Positions 39,116 through 46,663 of a stretch of DNA of 64,000 nucleotides are shown here, piece after piece. The translations under genes were made by a program, and so were the position numbers. The stretch spans positions 6,944 through 70,943 of the forward strand of contig JBEEPT010000110.1 in NCBI GenBank assembly GCA_041190985.1, in the 5' to 3' direction. This stretch comes from Malikia sp041190985 (GTDB taxonomy: Bacteria; Pseudomonadota; Gammaproteobacteria; Burkholderiales; Burkholderiaceae_C). Numbering within the stretch: the stretch's first letter is position 1; each line of letters starts with the position of its first letter. A model generated the notes under the pieces. That model searched no databases and was not told the origin of the DNA. It was given only the letters and a program-made list of their open reading frames with translations.

Positions 39116-42100
39116 ATGGCGGTCAGCAACCCGACCGCCCTCACGTCGCCGGCGCTGAAGTGGGCGAGCGCCGGCGCCGCGGTCACGACCGACAGCTTCA
39201 CCCCGTCGGGCAATGCCTTGGTGGGCATCGTCGGCGGGGCGCGCATCGGCAGCGGCACCGCCCCGGCCGACTTCAGCTTCAACGACAACGGCGCCGGCTA
39301 CAGCTGGTCGAACCTGATCAATCAGCCGGCGAGCAGCGGGACGTCGCCCAGCTCGCGCTTCGGCTTGTGGGTGGCCCAGGCGCCGAGCTCGCCCTCGGCC
39401 ATGACGGTCACGCTGGACAGCGACGGCAATGTGGTCGGCGTCTTCGCGTTCCAGATTGCCACGGGCTTCAACCCCAGCATCGTCAACTACGGCGGCGACC
39501 CGGACAATGGCGGCGATCCGGCGCCGACCATGTCCGCGCCGGCGACCGGCTCACTGGTCATGGCCGCGGCGATCTTCGTGGGCTCGAGCGCGCCCACCGC
39601 CTCGCCACTGGCGAACTCACTGGCCGGCGGGGTCGACGCCGGCAACCTCTACATGGAGGTCCGGTTCACCAATGGCTCGGGTTTGAGCAGTGCTTCGTGG
39701 ACCAGCGGCAACAATCGCAGCGCCGGCGGCATCTGGGAGGTCCGCGCGCTCACCGCCTACGTGATGGCGGCCGCGGCCGGCTCGTTTGCCCTGACGGGAC
39801 AGGCGGTCGGGCTCAAGGTGGGCCGGAAGATGGCCGCGGGCGCGGGCGCCTACACCCACTCGGGCAAGGCGGTCAGCCTGCGGGCGACGCGCAAGATGGC
39901 CGCGGCCACGGGCGCGTTCGTCTTCACCGGCAACCCGGTAGCACTCCGCGTCGCGCGCTCGATGCTGGCGGCTCCCGGTGCCTTCGCCTACGCCGGCAGC
40001 GCGGTCGCCCTGCAGGTGCAGCGCCGGATGGCCGCTGCTACCGGCGTCTTCCTGCTGACCGCCCAGGACGTGTTCCTCCGGCGCGGCCGCACGATGGTGG
40101 CCGCCGCCGGCGCCTTCGTCCTGACCGGCCGCCCGGTCGGCCTGCAGTACCACCGCAACCTTCCGGCCGGCACGGGCACCTTCGCCCTGACCGGGCAGGC
40201 CGTGACCCTGCGCGCCGCGCGCCGGATGCCGGCGGCGGCAGGGGCCTACGTGCTCGCCGGCCAGCCCGTCATCCTGCGCCAGGGCCGCCGGATTGCCGTC
40301 GGCGCCGGCAGCTTCGTCCTGACCGGGCAGGCGGTCCTGCTGCTGCGCGGGATCGCGATGCGCGCCGAGGCCGGCAGCTTCCTCGTCACCGGCCAGGACG
40401 TCTTCCTGCGGCGCAATCGGAGCTTGGCCGCCGGCGCCGGCAGCTTCCTCGTCGCCGGCCAGGACGTCATCCTGCGGGCGACCCGGGTGATGCCGGCCCG
40501 GGAAGGCACGTTCCTCCTGACCGGCCAGGACGCGGCGCTCCGGCGCGGCAAGAGCATGGTCGCCGGGGCCGGCAGCTTCAGCCTGCAGGGACAAGACGTC
40601 ATCCTGCGGCGAGGCAAGCGGCTGGTGGTCGACGCCGGCGCGTTCGACCTGGTCGGCCAGGATGTGATCCTGCGCCGCGGCTACCGCCTGCTGCCCGAGG
40701 CCGGTGCCTTCGAGGTGACCGGCCAGGATGTGCGGCTGGCCGTGGCGCGTCGACTGATCGCCGAGGCGCTCGCACTGTCCCTCGCCGGCGAGGCGGTGAT
40801 CCTGCGGGTCGACCGGGTCCTCCATATCGCCGCCGGCGCTTTCCAGGTGGACGGCCAGGATGCCGCGCTGAAGGTCGGCCGCCGCATCGGCGCGGCCGCC
40901 GGCAGCTTCATCCTCAGCGGCCAGGATCTGGCGCTGCGCATGGCGAGGTCTCTGCCGGCGGGGACTGGCGCCTTCATCGTCACCGGCCGCGCGGCGATCC
41001 TGCGCGCCGATCGACGGCTGGCGGCCGCGGCGGGCGACTTCGAGCTCGACGGCCGCGACGTCGCCCTGCGCATGACGCGCATCCTGGTGGCGCAGACCGG
41101 CGGCTTCGTCGTGGCCGGCCAGGCGGTGCAGCTCACCCACGGCTACCACATGCTGGTCGATCCGGGCGCCTTCACGCTCGCCGGCATGGACCTGGACTTC
41201 TACGCCGACCGCCGCCTGCGGGCCGAGGCCGGGACCTTTGCCGTGACCGGCCAGGAAGCCGCCCTGAGGGCCGCCAGGAGGCTTCCCGCCGGGGCAGGAG
41301 GGTTCACCTTGACCGGGCTGCCGGCTGGCCTCAGGGCCGGCCGCAGGCTGGCTGCTGGGGCAGGGGAGTTTGCCCTTGCCGGGGAGGCCGCCGCACTGCT
41401 GGTGGGCCGCCGACTGGTGGCAGCTGCCGGCCACATCACCCTGATGGGGCAGGATGCCGTCCTCCGGCGCGGGGTGGCGCTGCGCGCCGAGGCCGGGAGC
41501 TTCAGCCTGCAGGGCCAGGACGTGATCCTGCGGGCAGGCCGTCGGCTGGCGATCGACGCGGGAGCCTTCGTTCTCACCGGCCAGCTCGCGCAGCTTGCCG
41601 CGGCGCGCCGGATGCCGGCGGCGGCGGGGAGCTTCGTGCTTGTAGGGTACGACAACCGACTGCGTCGCGGCTTCTCGCTACTGGCGGAGCCGGGAGCATT
41701 CGAGCTCGACGGACAGGACGTGATCCTGCGCCAGGGCAGGGTCCTGATCGCCTACCCCGGCGTCTTCAGCCTGCAGATGCAGGAGGGAGCGGCTTCGATT
41801 GACCGAGCGCTGCTGATTCGGCGGCGCATCAAGATGGCCGGCCGGTTCGACCTGCGTCGCCGCCACACGGTTCCCTTCCAGCTCAGGCGCCAGCTGGCCG
41901 GTGAGTTTCGGCTGCGCATCGTCTTCCCGCCCAGCACTGTCCCGCCGACCGATTACGGGGACGTGCCGTTGAAGATCCTTGGCGAGGAGACGATCCAGAA
42001 GGGCCAGGACGTGATCCTCGAGTTCACGGTGCCGGGCATCGCCGGCGCTGCCTCGGCCAGCTGGTACCTCGCGCGCGATCGGGACGTCGCCGCCGGCGAG

Positions 42101-42307
42101 CGCCTGATTGTCATGACGTCCCCTTCGGGAATCACGCTGACCAACGTCGGCCCGGATCTGAAGATCGAGGTCTTCCTGACCGACACCCAGACCGAAGGCC
42201 TCGATGAGGGTCACTTCTTCCATCAGCTCTGGGTGGTCGATTCCCTGGGCAACCAGGTGCCGGCGGCCGAGGGCCCGTTCGTCGTCCAGGACAGCCTGCG
42301 GAGTTAG
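39116..42307 (+). CDS. fibre-like protein with 31 tandem 22-residue repeats
   Basis: A 1063-residue protein. Residues 1-216 are a beta-rich domain (DSFTPSGNALVGIVGGARIG, then FNPSIVNYGGDPDNGG). Residues 217-898 are 31 consecutive repeats, each exactly 22 residues, consensus near LPAGAGSFVLTGQDVILRRGRR, with Gly6, Phe/Tyr8, Gly12 and Leu17 most constant. Degenerate copies follow, then a C-terminal Ig-like domain (about 950-1063, VPLKILGEETIQKGQDVILEFTVPG). The regular period suggests a beta-solenoid or extended fibre. Possibly a surface or adhesion fibre. Confidence 0.75.
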   Translation: MAVSNPTALTSPALKWASAGAAVTTDSFTPSGNALVGIVGGARIGSGTAPADFSFNDNGAGYSWSNLINQPASSGTSPSSRFGLWVAQAPSSPSAMTVTLDSDGNVVGVFAFQIATGFNPSIVNYGGDPDNGGDPAPTMSAPATGSLVMAAAIFVGSSAPTASPLANSLAGGVDAGNLYMEVRFTNGSGLSSASWTSGNNRSAGGIWEVRALTAYVMAAAAGSFALTGQAVGLKVGRKMAAGAGAYTHSGKAVSLRATRKMAAATGAFVFTGNPVALRVARSMLAAPGAFAYAGSAVALQVQRRMAAATGVFLLTAQDVFLRRGRTMVAAAGAFVLTGRPVGLQYHRNLPAGTGTFALTGQAVTLRAARRMPAAAGAYVLAGQPVILRQGRRIAVGAGSFVLTGQAVLLLRGIAMRAEAGSFLVTGQDVFLRRNRSLAAGAGSFLVAGQDVILRATRVMPAREGTFLLTGQDAALRRGKSMVAGAGSFSLQGQDVILRRGKRLVVDAGAFDLVGQDVILRRGYRLLPEAGAFEVTGQDVRLAVARRLIAEALALSLAGEAVILRVDRVLHIAAGAFQVDGQDAALKVGRRIGAAAGSFILSGQDLALRMARSLPAGTGAFIVTGRAAILRADRRLAAAAGDFELDGRDVALRMTRILVAQTGGFVVAGQAVQLTHGYHMLVDPGAFTLAGMDLDFYADRRLRAEAGTFAVTGQEAALRAARRLPAGAGGFTLTGLPAGLRAGRRLAAGAGEFALAGEAAALLVGRRLVAAAGHITLMGQDAVLRRGVALRAEAGSFSLQGQDVILRAGRRLAIDAGAFVLTGQLAQLAAARRMPAAAGSFVLVGYDNRLRRGFSLLAEPGAFELDGQDVILRQGRVLIAYPGVFSLQMQEGAASIDRALLIRRRIKMAGRFDLRRRHTVPFQLRRQLAGEFRLRIVFPPSTVPPTDYGDVPLKILGEETIQKGQDVILEFTVPGIAGAASASWYLARDRDVAAGERLIVMTSPSGITLTNVGPDLKIEVFLTDTQTEGLDEGHFFHQLWVVDSLGNQVPAAEGPFVVQDSLRS
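39764..41809 (+). repeat. 31 tandem 66-bp coding repeats
   Basis: In-frame array of 31 units of 66 bp inside the 39116-42307 gene. All units have equal length but have diverged in sequence, so the array is old and kept by selection for the protein repeat rather than recently expanded. Confidence 0.9.
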
Positions 42308-42310
42308 GCC

Positions 42311-42736
42311 ATGGCTACGTTCGTCAAGTTTCAGGCCTTCGTCGAGGCCGTCGCGGAGAAGAAGCACAATCTCGGTGCGGACACTCTGAAGTATTACCTG
42401 ACCAACACGGCGCCCGATGTTGCAGCCGATGCGGTCAAGGCCGATCTGCCGGCGGAGATCAGCGCCGGCAACGGCTACTCCGCCGGCGGCTTCGCGGTCA
42501 CCATCACCAGCTCGGCGCAGACCTCGGGGACCTACAAGCTGGTCCTGGCGGATGCGACCCTGACCGCGTCGGGCGGCTCGATCGGGCCGTTCCGGTATGT
42601 CGTCCTCTACAACGACACTTCGGCCAATGACGATCTGATCGCTTATTGGGACTACGGGTCGAGCATCACCATCAACGATACCGAAACCTTTACCGTGGAC
42701 GCCGACCCGACCAACGGCATCCTGACCTTCGCTTAA
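42311..42736 (+). CDS. phage structural protein, small tail/fibre-associated type
   Basis: A 141-residue beta-rich protein. The N-terminal pattern KFQAFVEAVAEKKHNLGADTLKYYLTNTAPDVAADAV, followed by EISAGNGYSAGGFAVTI, is a common small phage protein found with fibre genes. Exact role unknown. It is the last gene of the rightward late block. Confidence 0.7.
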   Translation: MATFVKFQAFVEAVAEKKHNLGADTLKYYLTNTAPDVAADAVKADLPAEISAGNGYSAGGFAVTITSSAQTSGTYKLVLADATLTASGGSIGPFRYVVLYNDTSANDDLIAYWDYGSSITINDTETFTVDADPTNGILTFA

Positions 42737-42756
42737 TTGTCATAATCATCGTTATC

Positions 42757-42771
42757 CGACGACAGTCGTCG
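42757..42771 (+). terminator. weak hairpin after the late block
   Basis: CGACGA/TCGTCG 6-bp stem (42757-42762 with 42766-42771) followed by TTTCC and then A-rich sequence. Possible weak terminator of the late transcript. Confidence 0.4.
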
Positions 42772-42809
42772 TTTCCGAAAAATCTGGAAACCGCGTGGCG
42801 TCCTGAGGT

Positions 42810-42835
42810 ATCCCCGATCCATCTGGATCGGGGGT
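42810..42835 (+). promoter_or_regulatory. hairpin covering the ribosome binding site of the next gene
   Basis: Arms CCCCGATCC and GGATCGGGG (42812-42820 with 42825-42833), ATCT loop. The GGGGG that would serve as Shine-Dalgarno for ATG 42840 lies in the 3' arm, so translation may be structure-controlled. Confidence 0.5.
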
Positions 42836-42839
42836 ACTG

Positions 42840-43199
42840 ATGGCAATCGCTAAGGAAGAGGATCGCGCAGCCCTGCGCGGTCAGTGGACGCTCAAGAGCC
42901 GCCTCCTGACCCAAGAGGTCATGATCGCGATCCGGCTGGCGGCGACCAAGGCTGAGCAGCCGATAGGCGACTGGTGCACTACCGTGCTGCACGAGCAGGC
43001 TCGCATCGTTCTAGGCCGGCCGATCGAGAAGCCGCTGCCGCCAGCCAGGCTCGAGGAGGTGGTGCAGGCCAACTTCGCCGAGCTCGCCCGCGCGCAGCAG
43101 GATCAGCTTGCCGAGCAGGAGCGTCGGCTCCAGGGTCGGCTCGACCAGCAGCTGCGCGAGCTAGGCCGTGTGGCGCGGCGCGGGCGGTGGCGACGCTGA
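42840..43199 (+). CDS. putative ribbon-helix-helix protein
   Basis: A 119-residue product. The region WTLKSRLLTQEVMIAIRLAATKAEQPIGDWCTTVLHEQARIVLG (about 15-58) fits one strand and two helices of an RHH DNA-binding domain. The C-terminal half is a charged coiled coil (ARAQQDQLAEQERRLQGRLDQQLREL) and ends very basic. Single rightward gene, tail-to-tail with the immunity gene; the 3' ends overlap by 39 bases. Function inferred from fold only. Confidence 0.55.
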   Translation: MAIAKEEDRAALRGQWTLKSRLLTQEVMIAIRLAATKAEQPIGDWCTTVLHEQARIVLGRPIEKPLPPARLEEVVQANFAELARAQQDQLAEQERRLQGRLDQQLRELGRVARRGRWRR

Positions 43200-43391
43200 C
43201 TGTGCGGTAGCACTCCAGACCAGCGCGGCGATCCAGCCGAGCCCGGTCCAGCCGAGGAACAGGTTCAGCAGGAAGATCGCGGGCATCTGGCGGTGATCGC
43301 GGAGGCGCGCGACGATGCTGGGCAGGAAGTAGATCAGCGGGATCCCGATCAGGTAGACCAGGAAGATCGGCTCGAACTGCGGCTCGGACAT
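43161..43391 (-). CDS. superinfection immunity protein (Imm-like)
   Basis: A 76-residue membrane protein. The family pattern is clear: FLPSIVARLRDHRQMPAIFLLNLFLGWTGLGWIAALVWSAT (about 22-62) with two hydrophobic helices. Related small proteins, such as T4 Imm, sit in the inner membrane and block DNA entry of a second phage. It is convergent with the RHH-like gene, so the two could interfere through their overlapping 3' ends. Confidence 0.85.
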   Translation of the reverse strand: MSEPQFEPIFLVYLIGIPLIYFLPSIVARLRDHRQMPAIFLLNLFLGWTGLGWIAALVWSATAQSASPPPAPRHTA

Positions 43392-43415
43392 GATGCGGCC
43401 TTCGGTTGGGGCGCG

Positions 43416-43682
43416 CTAGTTGAGTCCGCCGCCGTCGCCCGGTCCAGGCACATCGTTCAGCGCCGCGACGACGCGAGCGTTCGGGTTGATCAGGCAGGCC
43501 ACGGCCTCGCCGATCCTGGCGGCGGCTTCCCGCCGGCGCTCGTCGAAGCCCTGGCGCTCTGCGGCGGTCATGTTCTCGTAGATGCGGCTGAGCCTGGGGG
43601 CGAGCGTGGTGCTGTGGTGCACCTTCAGCTCGCCTCCGTCCAACTCGACCGCGAACCCGATATAGGCCAGCCTGTCAGGCAT
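43416..43682 (-). CDS. hypothetical protein
   Basis: An 88-residue product. The N-terminal half suggests beta strands (YIGFAVELDGGELKVHH), the second half helices (AAERQGFDERRREAAARIGEAVACL). The leader GGAGACGTCGATG is the same as that before the 45320-45577 gene, though the full start element is missing. No family recognised. Confidence 0.65.
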   Translation of the reverse strand: MPDRLAYIGFAVELDGGELKVHHSTTLAPRLSRIYENMTAAERQGFDERRREAAARIGEAVACLINPNARVVAALNDVPGPGDGGGLN

Positions 43683-43691
43683 CGACGTCTC

Positions 43692-43913
43692 CTAGTATCG
43701 CCCGATGTTCTTCTGCGCTTCGGTCAGCCAGGACGTCACAATCTGGATGTGCATCATCTGATCGCTGATGAAGCCCGGCTCCTTCAGTTGCTTCAGGCTG
43801 AAGACAACGTTCGCCGGAAGCGTTGGGTCCTTCAGCATGTAGTCGATGACCATCGACATTGCCGACCGGAGCAAATCCATCGGCGTTGGCTCTACCCTGC
43901 GGAACTTTTCCAT
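43692..43913 (-). CDS. small hypothetical helical protein
   Basis: A 73-residue product. ATG 43913 was chosen since GGAG lies 9 bases upstream. It is helical with many Met (DLLRSAMSMVIDYMLKDPTLPANVVFSL). No family recognised. Its stop TAG overlaps the ribosome binding site of the next gene, implying coupling. Confidence 0.6.
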   Translation of the reverse strand: MEKFRRVEPTPMDLLRSAMSMVIDYMLKDPTLPANVVFSLKQLKEPGFISDQMMHIQIVTSWLTEAQKNIGRY

Positions 43914-43930
43914 CAATAGAGGCTCCAAGT

Positions 43931-44479
43931 TTACTGTGCGTCCTCGGCTAGCCGGTGGTGATCCGTGGGGCGGAAGGGCTTGGCGTGGTTCATCCGCTCC
44001 ATGATCTCCGCCAGGGTCACGGGCTGGAAGTTCCAGCAGTCCACCCCGACGTCGCACCGCTGGCTGTTGTCCTGCAGGCCGCCGTGGCTATGCCCGTGCA
44101 GCATCAGGGACCCGTGGTGGCAGTTGTTCCAGACCTCCATCGCGTAGTGGCACAGAACGAGCTTCTGGCCGTCGACCCTGATCTCCGCGGCGAAGGTGCT
44201 CGACTTCCAGTGCGGCAGCTTGCGCACGGAGTTGCGGTCGTGGTTGCCCCAGATCAGGTGGATCCGGCCGTTCACCCGGGCGAGGTACTTCGCGGCGATC
44301 TCGGCCCCGTGCATGGTGAAGTCGCCCAGGTGCCACACGTCGTCTTCCGGCCCCACCCTCAGGTTCCACCGGTGGCAGATCAGGGCGTCGACCTCGGCGG
44401 CGTCTCTGAACTGCCGGTACCCGTGTCGCACCAGGGCCTCGTGCCCGAAGTGCGTATCCGCCGTGAAGAAGACGGTCAT
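43931..44479 (-). CDS. metallophosphoesterase
   Basis: A 182-residue calcineurin-like enzyme. All five blocks are visible: FTADTHFGH (about 5-13), WHLGDFTMHG (49-58), LIWGNHDRNS (74-83), VLCHYAM (near 110) and LHGHSHG (near 128). These supply the two-metal site. Short phage members act on phosphodiester or phosphomonoester bonds of unknown substrate. ATG 44479 overlaps the previous stop (ATGA). It lacks the extra domains of SbcD/Mre11. Confidence 0.92.
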   Translation of the reverse strand: MTVFFTADTHFGHEALVRHGYRQFRDAAEVDALICHRWNLRVGPEDDVWHLGDFTMHGAEIAAKYLARVNGRIHLIWGNHDRNSVRKLPHWKSSTFAAEIRVDGQKLVLCHYAMEVWNNCHHGSLMLHGHSHGGLQDNSQRCDVGVDCWNFQPVTLAEIMERMNHAKPFRPTDHHRLAEDAQ

Positions 44480-44916
44480 GGCGCGGGCTCGTAGACGTGG
44501 AAGGTGTAGACCTCGTCGATCTCGAGCTCGTCGTGGAGGTACTCGCAGGTCGGCGTCTTGTCGCCGATGTAGGGCCCCCACTTGTGCCACCGCCAGCCAC
44601 CGTCGGCCGGCTGGTCGGCGCGCCGGATCTTCACGAAGGTGACGAAGAAGCGCTCGGGGAGCTCGCGCAGGCCGAGCTTCTCCACCGCCTGCTCCGGGTT
44701 GTCGCAGACGCCGTACTCCTGGAAGCCCAGCGGCTCGTGCGGCGTCTTCTCCTTCCACCGCTCGCGGACGTTGGTCAGATGCTCGATGGACCAGTGCCCA
44801 GCCAGGTACAGGCCCTGGTCCAGGCGCTCGGGGATCAGCGGTCCGCCTTCGGCGACGACACCGAGCACCAGCCCCATGATTCCGTCTGGGCGACGGAACT
44901 CCACATCGACTAGCAT
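44476..44916 (-). CDS. hypothetical protein
   Basis: A 146-residue product. Mixed alpha/beta with PERFFVTFVKIRRADQPADGGWRWHKWGPYIGDK near 85-118 and a C-terminal EYLHDELEIDEVYTFHVYEPAP. The composition is typical of conserved phage proteins of unknown function. ATGA overlap with the phosphoesterase suggests joint production. Confidence 0.65.
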   Translation of the reverse strand: MLVDVEFRRPDGIMGLVLGVVAEGGPLIPERLDQGLYLAGHWSIEHLTNVRERWKEKTPHEPLGFQEYGVCDNPEQAVEKLGLRELPERFFVTFVKIRRADQPADGGWRWHKWGPYIGDKTPTCEYLHDELEIDEVYTFHVYEPAP

Positions 44917-44919
44917 GAT

Positions 44920-45123
44920 TCAAGCCCTTCCCGGGCGCGCGCGGACCTCGGGGGTCGGCGCCATCTGGTTGATCTCGGGGATCGACAGCGGCCGGCGCCA
45001 GTGGACGCAGCTCTGCCCCCATTCCTCGACGTAGGGCTCGTTGGTCCCCAGGTGGCGCATCACGCGATCGCGGATGGCCTCCATGTTCCGCTTCACCGTC
45101 GGGCTCCACCGGAGCACCGGCAC
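44920..45123 (-). CDS. hypothetical protein, start unclear
   Basis: Annotated here from GTG 45123 (67 residues: VLRWSPTVKRNMEAIRDRVM, then EEWGQSCVHWRRPLSIPEINQM). The same frame stays protein-like upstream to 45192 (RFAGGRPLWHLSLARQDPATRLPVPVLRW), right after a TGA, where the first codon is ATC. Either translation starts at that ATC, or a start codon has been lost by mutation. No family recognised. Confidence 0.5.
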   Translation of the reverse strand: MPVLRWSPTVKRNMEAIRDRVMRHLGTNEPYVEEWGQSCVHWRRPLSIPEINQMAPTPEVRARPGRA

Positions 45124-45195
45124 CGGCAGCCGGGTCGCCGGGTCCTGGCGCGCGAGCGACAGGTGCCACAGCGGCCGACCGCCGGCGAAGCGGAT

Positions 45196-45330
45196 TCACT
45201 CCATGCCGATGTTCACGGTCAGCATGGCGGTGATCCGCGTCGCCGGCACGAACCGGAACTGCGGGCCGATCTGGGTGTGCGGGTCAAACACCGGGTTCGC
45301 GAGCGCGAACAGCGCGGGCTTATGCAGCAT
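45196..45330 (-). CDS. small hypothetical protein
   Basis: A 44-residue product from ATG 45330, overlapping the end of the upstream gene by 11 bases. It is hydrophobic-polar mixed (KPALFALANPVFDPHTQIGP, then ATRITAMLTVNIG) and probably beta-stranded. No known family. It has no leader element of its own, in line with coupling. Confidence 0.5.
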   Translation of the reverse strand: MLHKPALFALANPVFDPHTQIGPQFRFVPATRITAMLTVNIGME

Positions 45331-45577
45331 TGGCCGGCTCGTAGGTTGCCTGGAAAACCTCCGGCTTGATCGGCCAGAACTCGCCCTTTGCGCCAGGGCC
45401 TGCGATCCAATCGCCGGGCGTGACGACGTGCCCGCCCTCGAGGGTCGGCACCCAGCCGAGGTCGTCCCTGCCGGCGTGTTCGTGGTGGAACGGTGGGATC
45501 TTCTGCACGGCGTCATGATCGCCGTGCTTGAACCATTGCGTTGCTTCGACGAGAGCAGTCTTTCGGAAAAGCGGCAT
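45320..45577 (-). CDS. phage PGDW-motif protein
   Basis: An 85-residue protein with the common phage pattern VEATQWFKHGDHDAV...HVVTPGDWIAGPGAKGEFWPIKPEVFQATYEP. Members are short, beta-rich and of unknown role, and often sit in accessory operons. The start ATG 45577 follows the start element at 45584-45597. It heads the leftward 43.4-45.6 kb unit. Confidence 0.75.
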   Translation of the reverse strand: MPLFRKTALVEATQWFKHGDHDAVQKIPPFHHEHAGRDDLGWVPTLEGGHVVTPGDWIAGPGAKGEFWPIKPEVFQATYEPANAA

Positions 45578-45597
45578 CGACGTCTCCTGTTGCTGGG
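45578..45597 (-). promoter_or_regulatory. start-associated element variant CCCAGCAACAGGAG
   Basis: Element at 45584-45597, six bases before ATG 45577. The GGTGC-type small hairpin is missing in this copy. Confidence 0.65.
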
Positions 45598-45803
45598 GTG
45601 GATGGCGGGCCGGGCGCTACTCCAGCAGTCACCTTGGAACCTATCGGCGCAGGGCGTCGAACCCCTTGCCTTGGGCATTCGCAACCCGCCCAGGCGACCC
45701 TACTAAAACCACCGTTCGGCGGGCTTCCGCGTCCGCCATCCGCCGCGAAGGATACGTCGCGCCGGGCCTTGCCGGCAATAGGTATATACCGCATGATCCG
45801 GCC
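45598..45803. promoter_or_regulatory. divergent intergenic region
   Basis: About 200 bases between the leftward 45320-45577 gene and the rightward RHH gene at 45804. It should hold both promoters. A perfect palindrome GGTATATACC lies at 45781-45790, 13 bases before the RHH gene; it may be an operator or overlap a -10 element. No ORF. Confidence 0.5.
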
Positions 45804-45980
45804 ATGCCCCGCCCGCCCCGGTTCTCCGAGACGTACCTGATCCGCTGGCTCCCCGGCACGCTCGCCCGCATCCGGGCGCTGCTCGCCGCCGGCGAGACCA
45901 CCGGCCAACTGATCCGGGCCGCGATCGACCGCGAGCTGGCGAGGCGCCAGCAACGGGAAGATGCCGATGGCCGAGGGTGA
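45804..45980 (+). CDS. small ribbon-helix-helix-like protein
   Basis: A 58-residue product. SETYLIRWLPGTLARIRALLAAGETTGQLIRAAIDREL fits the strand-helix-helix layout of small RHH repressors that bind palindromes as dimers. The palindrome at 45781 just upstream makes autoregulation plausible. A longer in-frame upstream extension has no good start. It overlaps the next gene by 20 bases. Confidence 0.6.
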   Translation: MPRPPRFSETYLIRWLPGTLARIRALLAAGETTGQLIRAAIDRELARRQQREDADGRG

Positions 45981-46404
45981 TCTCTGGTTCAACTTCACAG
46001 GCGATGTGCAGGTCGAGAAAGACGAAGACAGCGGGCTGGTGGAGACGGTCACCGTCCCGCTCGCTCACGCGGTCAACGGGCCGATGCTTGAGGCGATGAC
46101 TGCCGGGACCAGGTTCACCGTCGGTGGCGAGACCGGACCTCGATACCGGATCGTCAGGACCAAGCTGGAAGAGGAGCAGGGTCGTCGTGTCCGCCGGTAC
46201 TGGCTCGAGCGGGTCAGTCCTTTGGCCTACGTGCACATCGGGGTGCAGATCAGCTGCGGCGACGATTCGCTCACCGAGGCCGACATCCCGAAGATTGTCG
46301 AGGCCTTGCGCAAGGCGGCCGAGCCCTTCGCCGGCCGCGGCTACGCCAACGCCCAATCCTTTGTGGAAGTCGAGTGCCTGGAAGCGGCGATGGACCAAGG
46401 GTGA
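45961..46404 (+). CDS. hypothetical protein
   Basis: A 147-residue product. CCAGCAACGGGAAG (45947-45960), a rightward look-alike of the start element, lies directly before ATG 45961. The first half is beta-rich (FNFTGDVQVEKDEDSGLVETVTVPL), the second has helices (DIPKIVEALRKAAEPFAGRGYANAQSFVEVECLEA). No family recognised. Confidence 0.65.
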   Translation: MPMAEGDLWFNFTGDVQVEKDEDSGLVETVTVPLAHAVNGPMLEAMTAGTRFTVGGETGPRYRIVRTKLEEEQGRRVRRYWLERVSPLAYVHIGVQISCGDDSLTEADIPKIVEALRKAAEPFAGRGYANAQSFVEVECLEAAMDQG

Positions 46405-46628
46405 TGGTGATGGACGTTGACGCCATGCGAGAGCTGTTCCCCCGCTTGGAGGGCTGGCTCTATCCCAAGCTGGGGAACGGGAAGCCTTTGACCATTGGCG
46501 AGGCGGCGATCGGCCTTGGTCTAGGCCCAGAGCTGGTGCTGGAGATCGTCGACAACCACCCGTGGATCTTCGTGACCGGCGACCGCTCCGACCCGGCCAG
46601 CATGAGGCTAGACGCCGATGGCGAGTGA
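46404..46628 (+). CDS. small hypothetical protein
   Basis: A 74-residue product, coupled by TGATG to the previous gene. LTIGEAAIGLGLGPELVLEIVDNHPWIFVTG in the middle could be a helix-turn-helix-like segment, hinting at a regulator, but evidence is weak. A 17-codon ORF starting at 46618 overlaps its end and is not annotated. Confidence 0.55.
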   Translation: MVMDVDAMRELFPRLEGWLYPKLGNGKPLTIGEAAIGLGLGPELVLEIVDNHPWIFVTGDRSDPASMRLDADGE

Positions 46629-46663
46629 CGTTGACCAGGCGCTCGCCGAGGAGGTCTGCGCCG

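Noticed and set aside
39617..41434. Long antisense frame across the 22-residue repeat region
   Set aside because: The 66-bp period keeps frames open on both strands. The + strand product has a clear structured start and end domain; the antisense one has none.
43931..44479. Metallophosphoesterase as the SbcD partner of the Rad50-like ATPase
   Set aside because: Too short, no capping domain, far from the ATPase gene and in another operon; it fits the small stand-alone phage phosphoesterase type.
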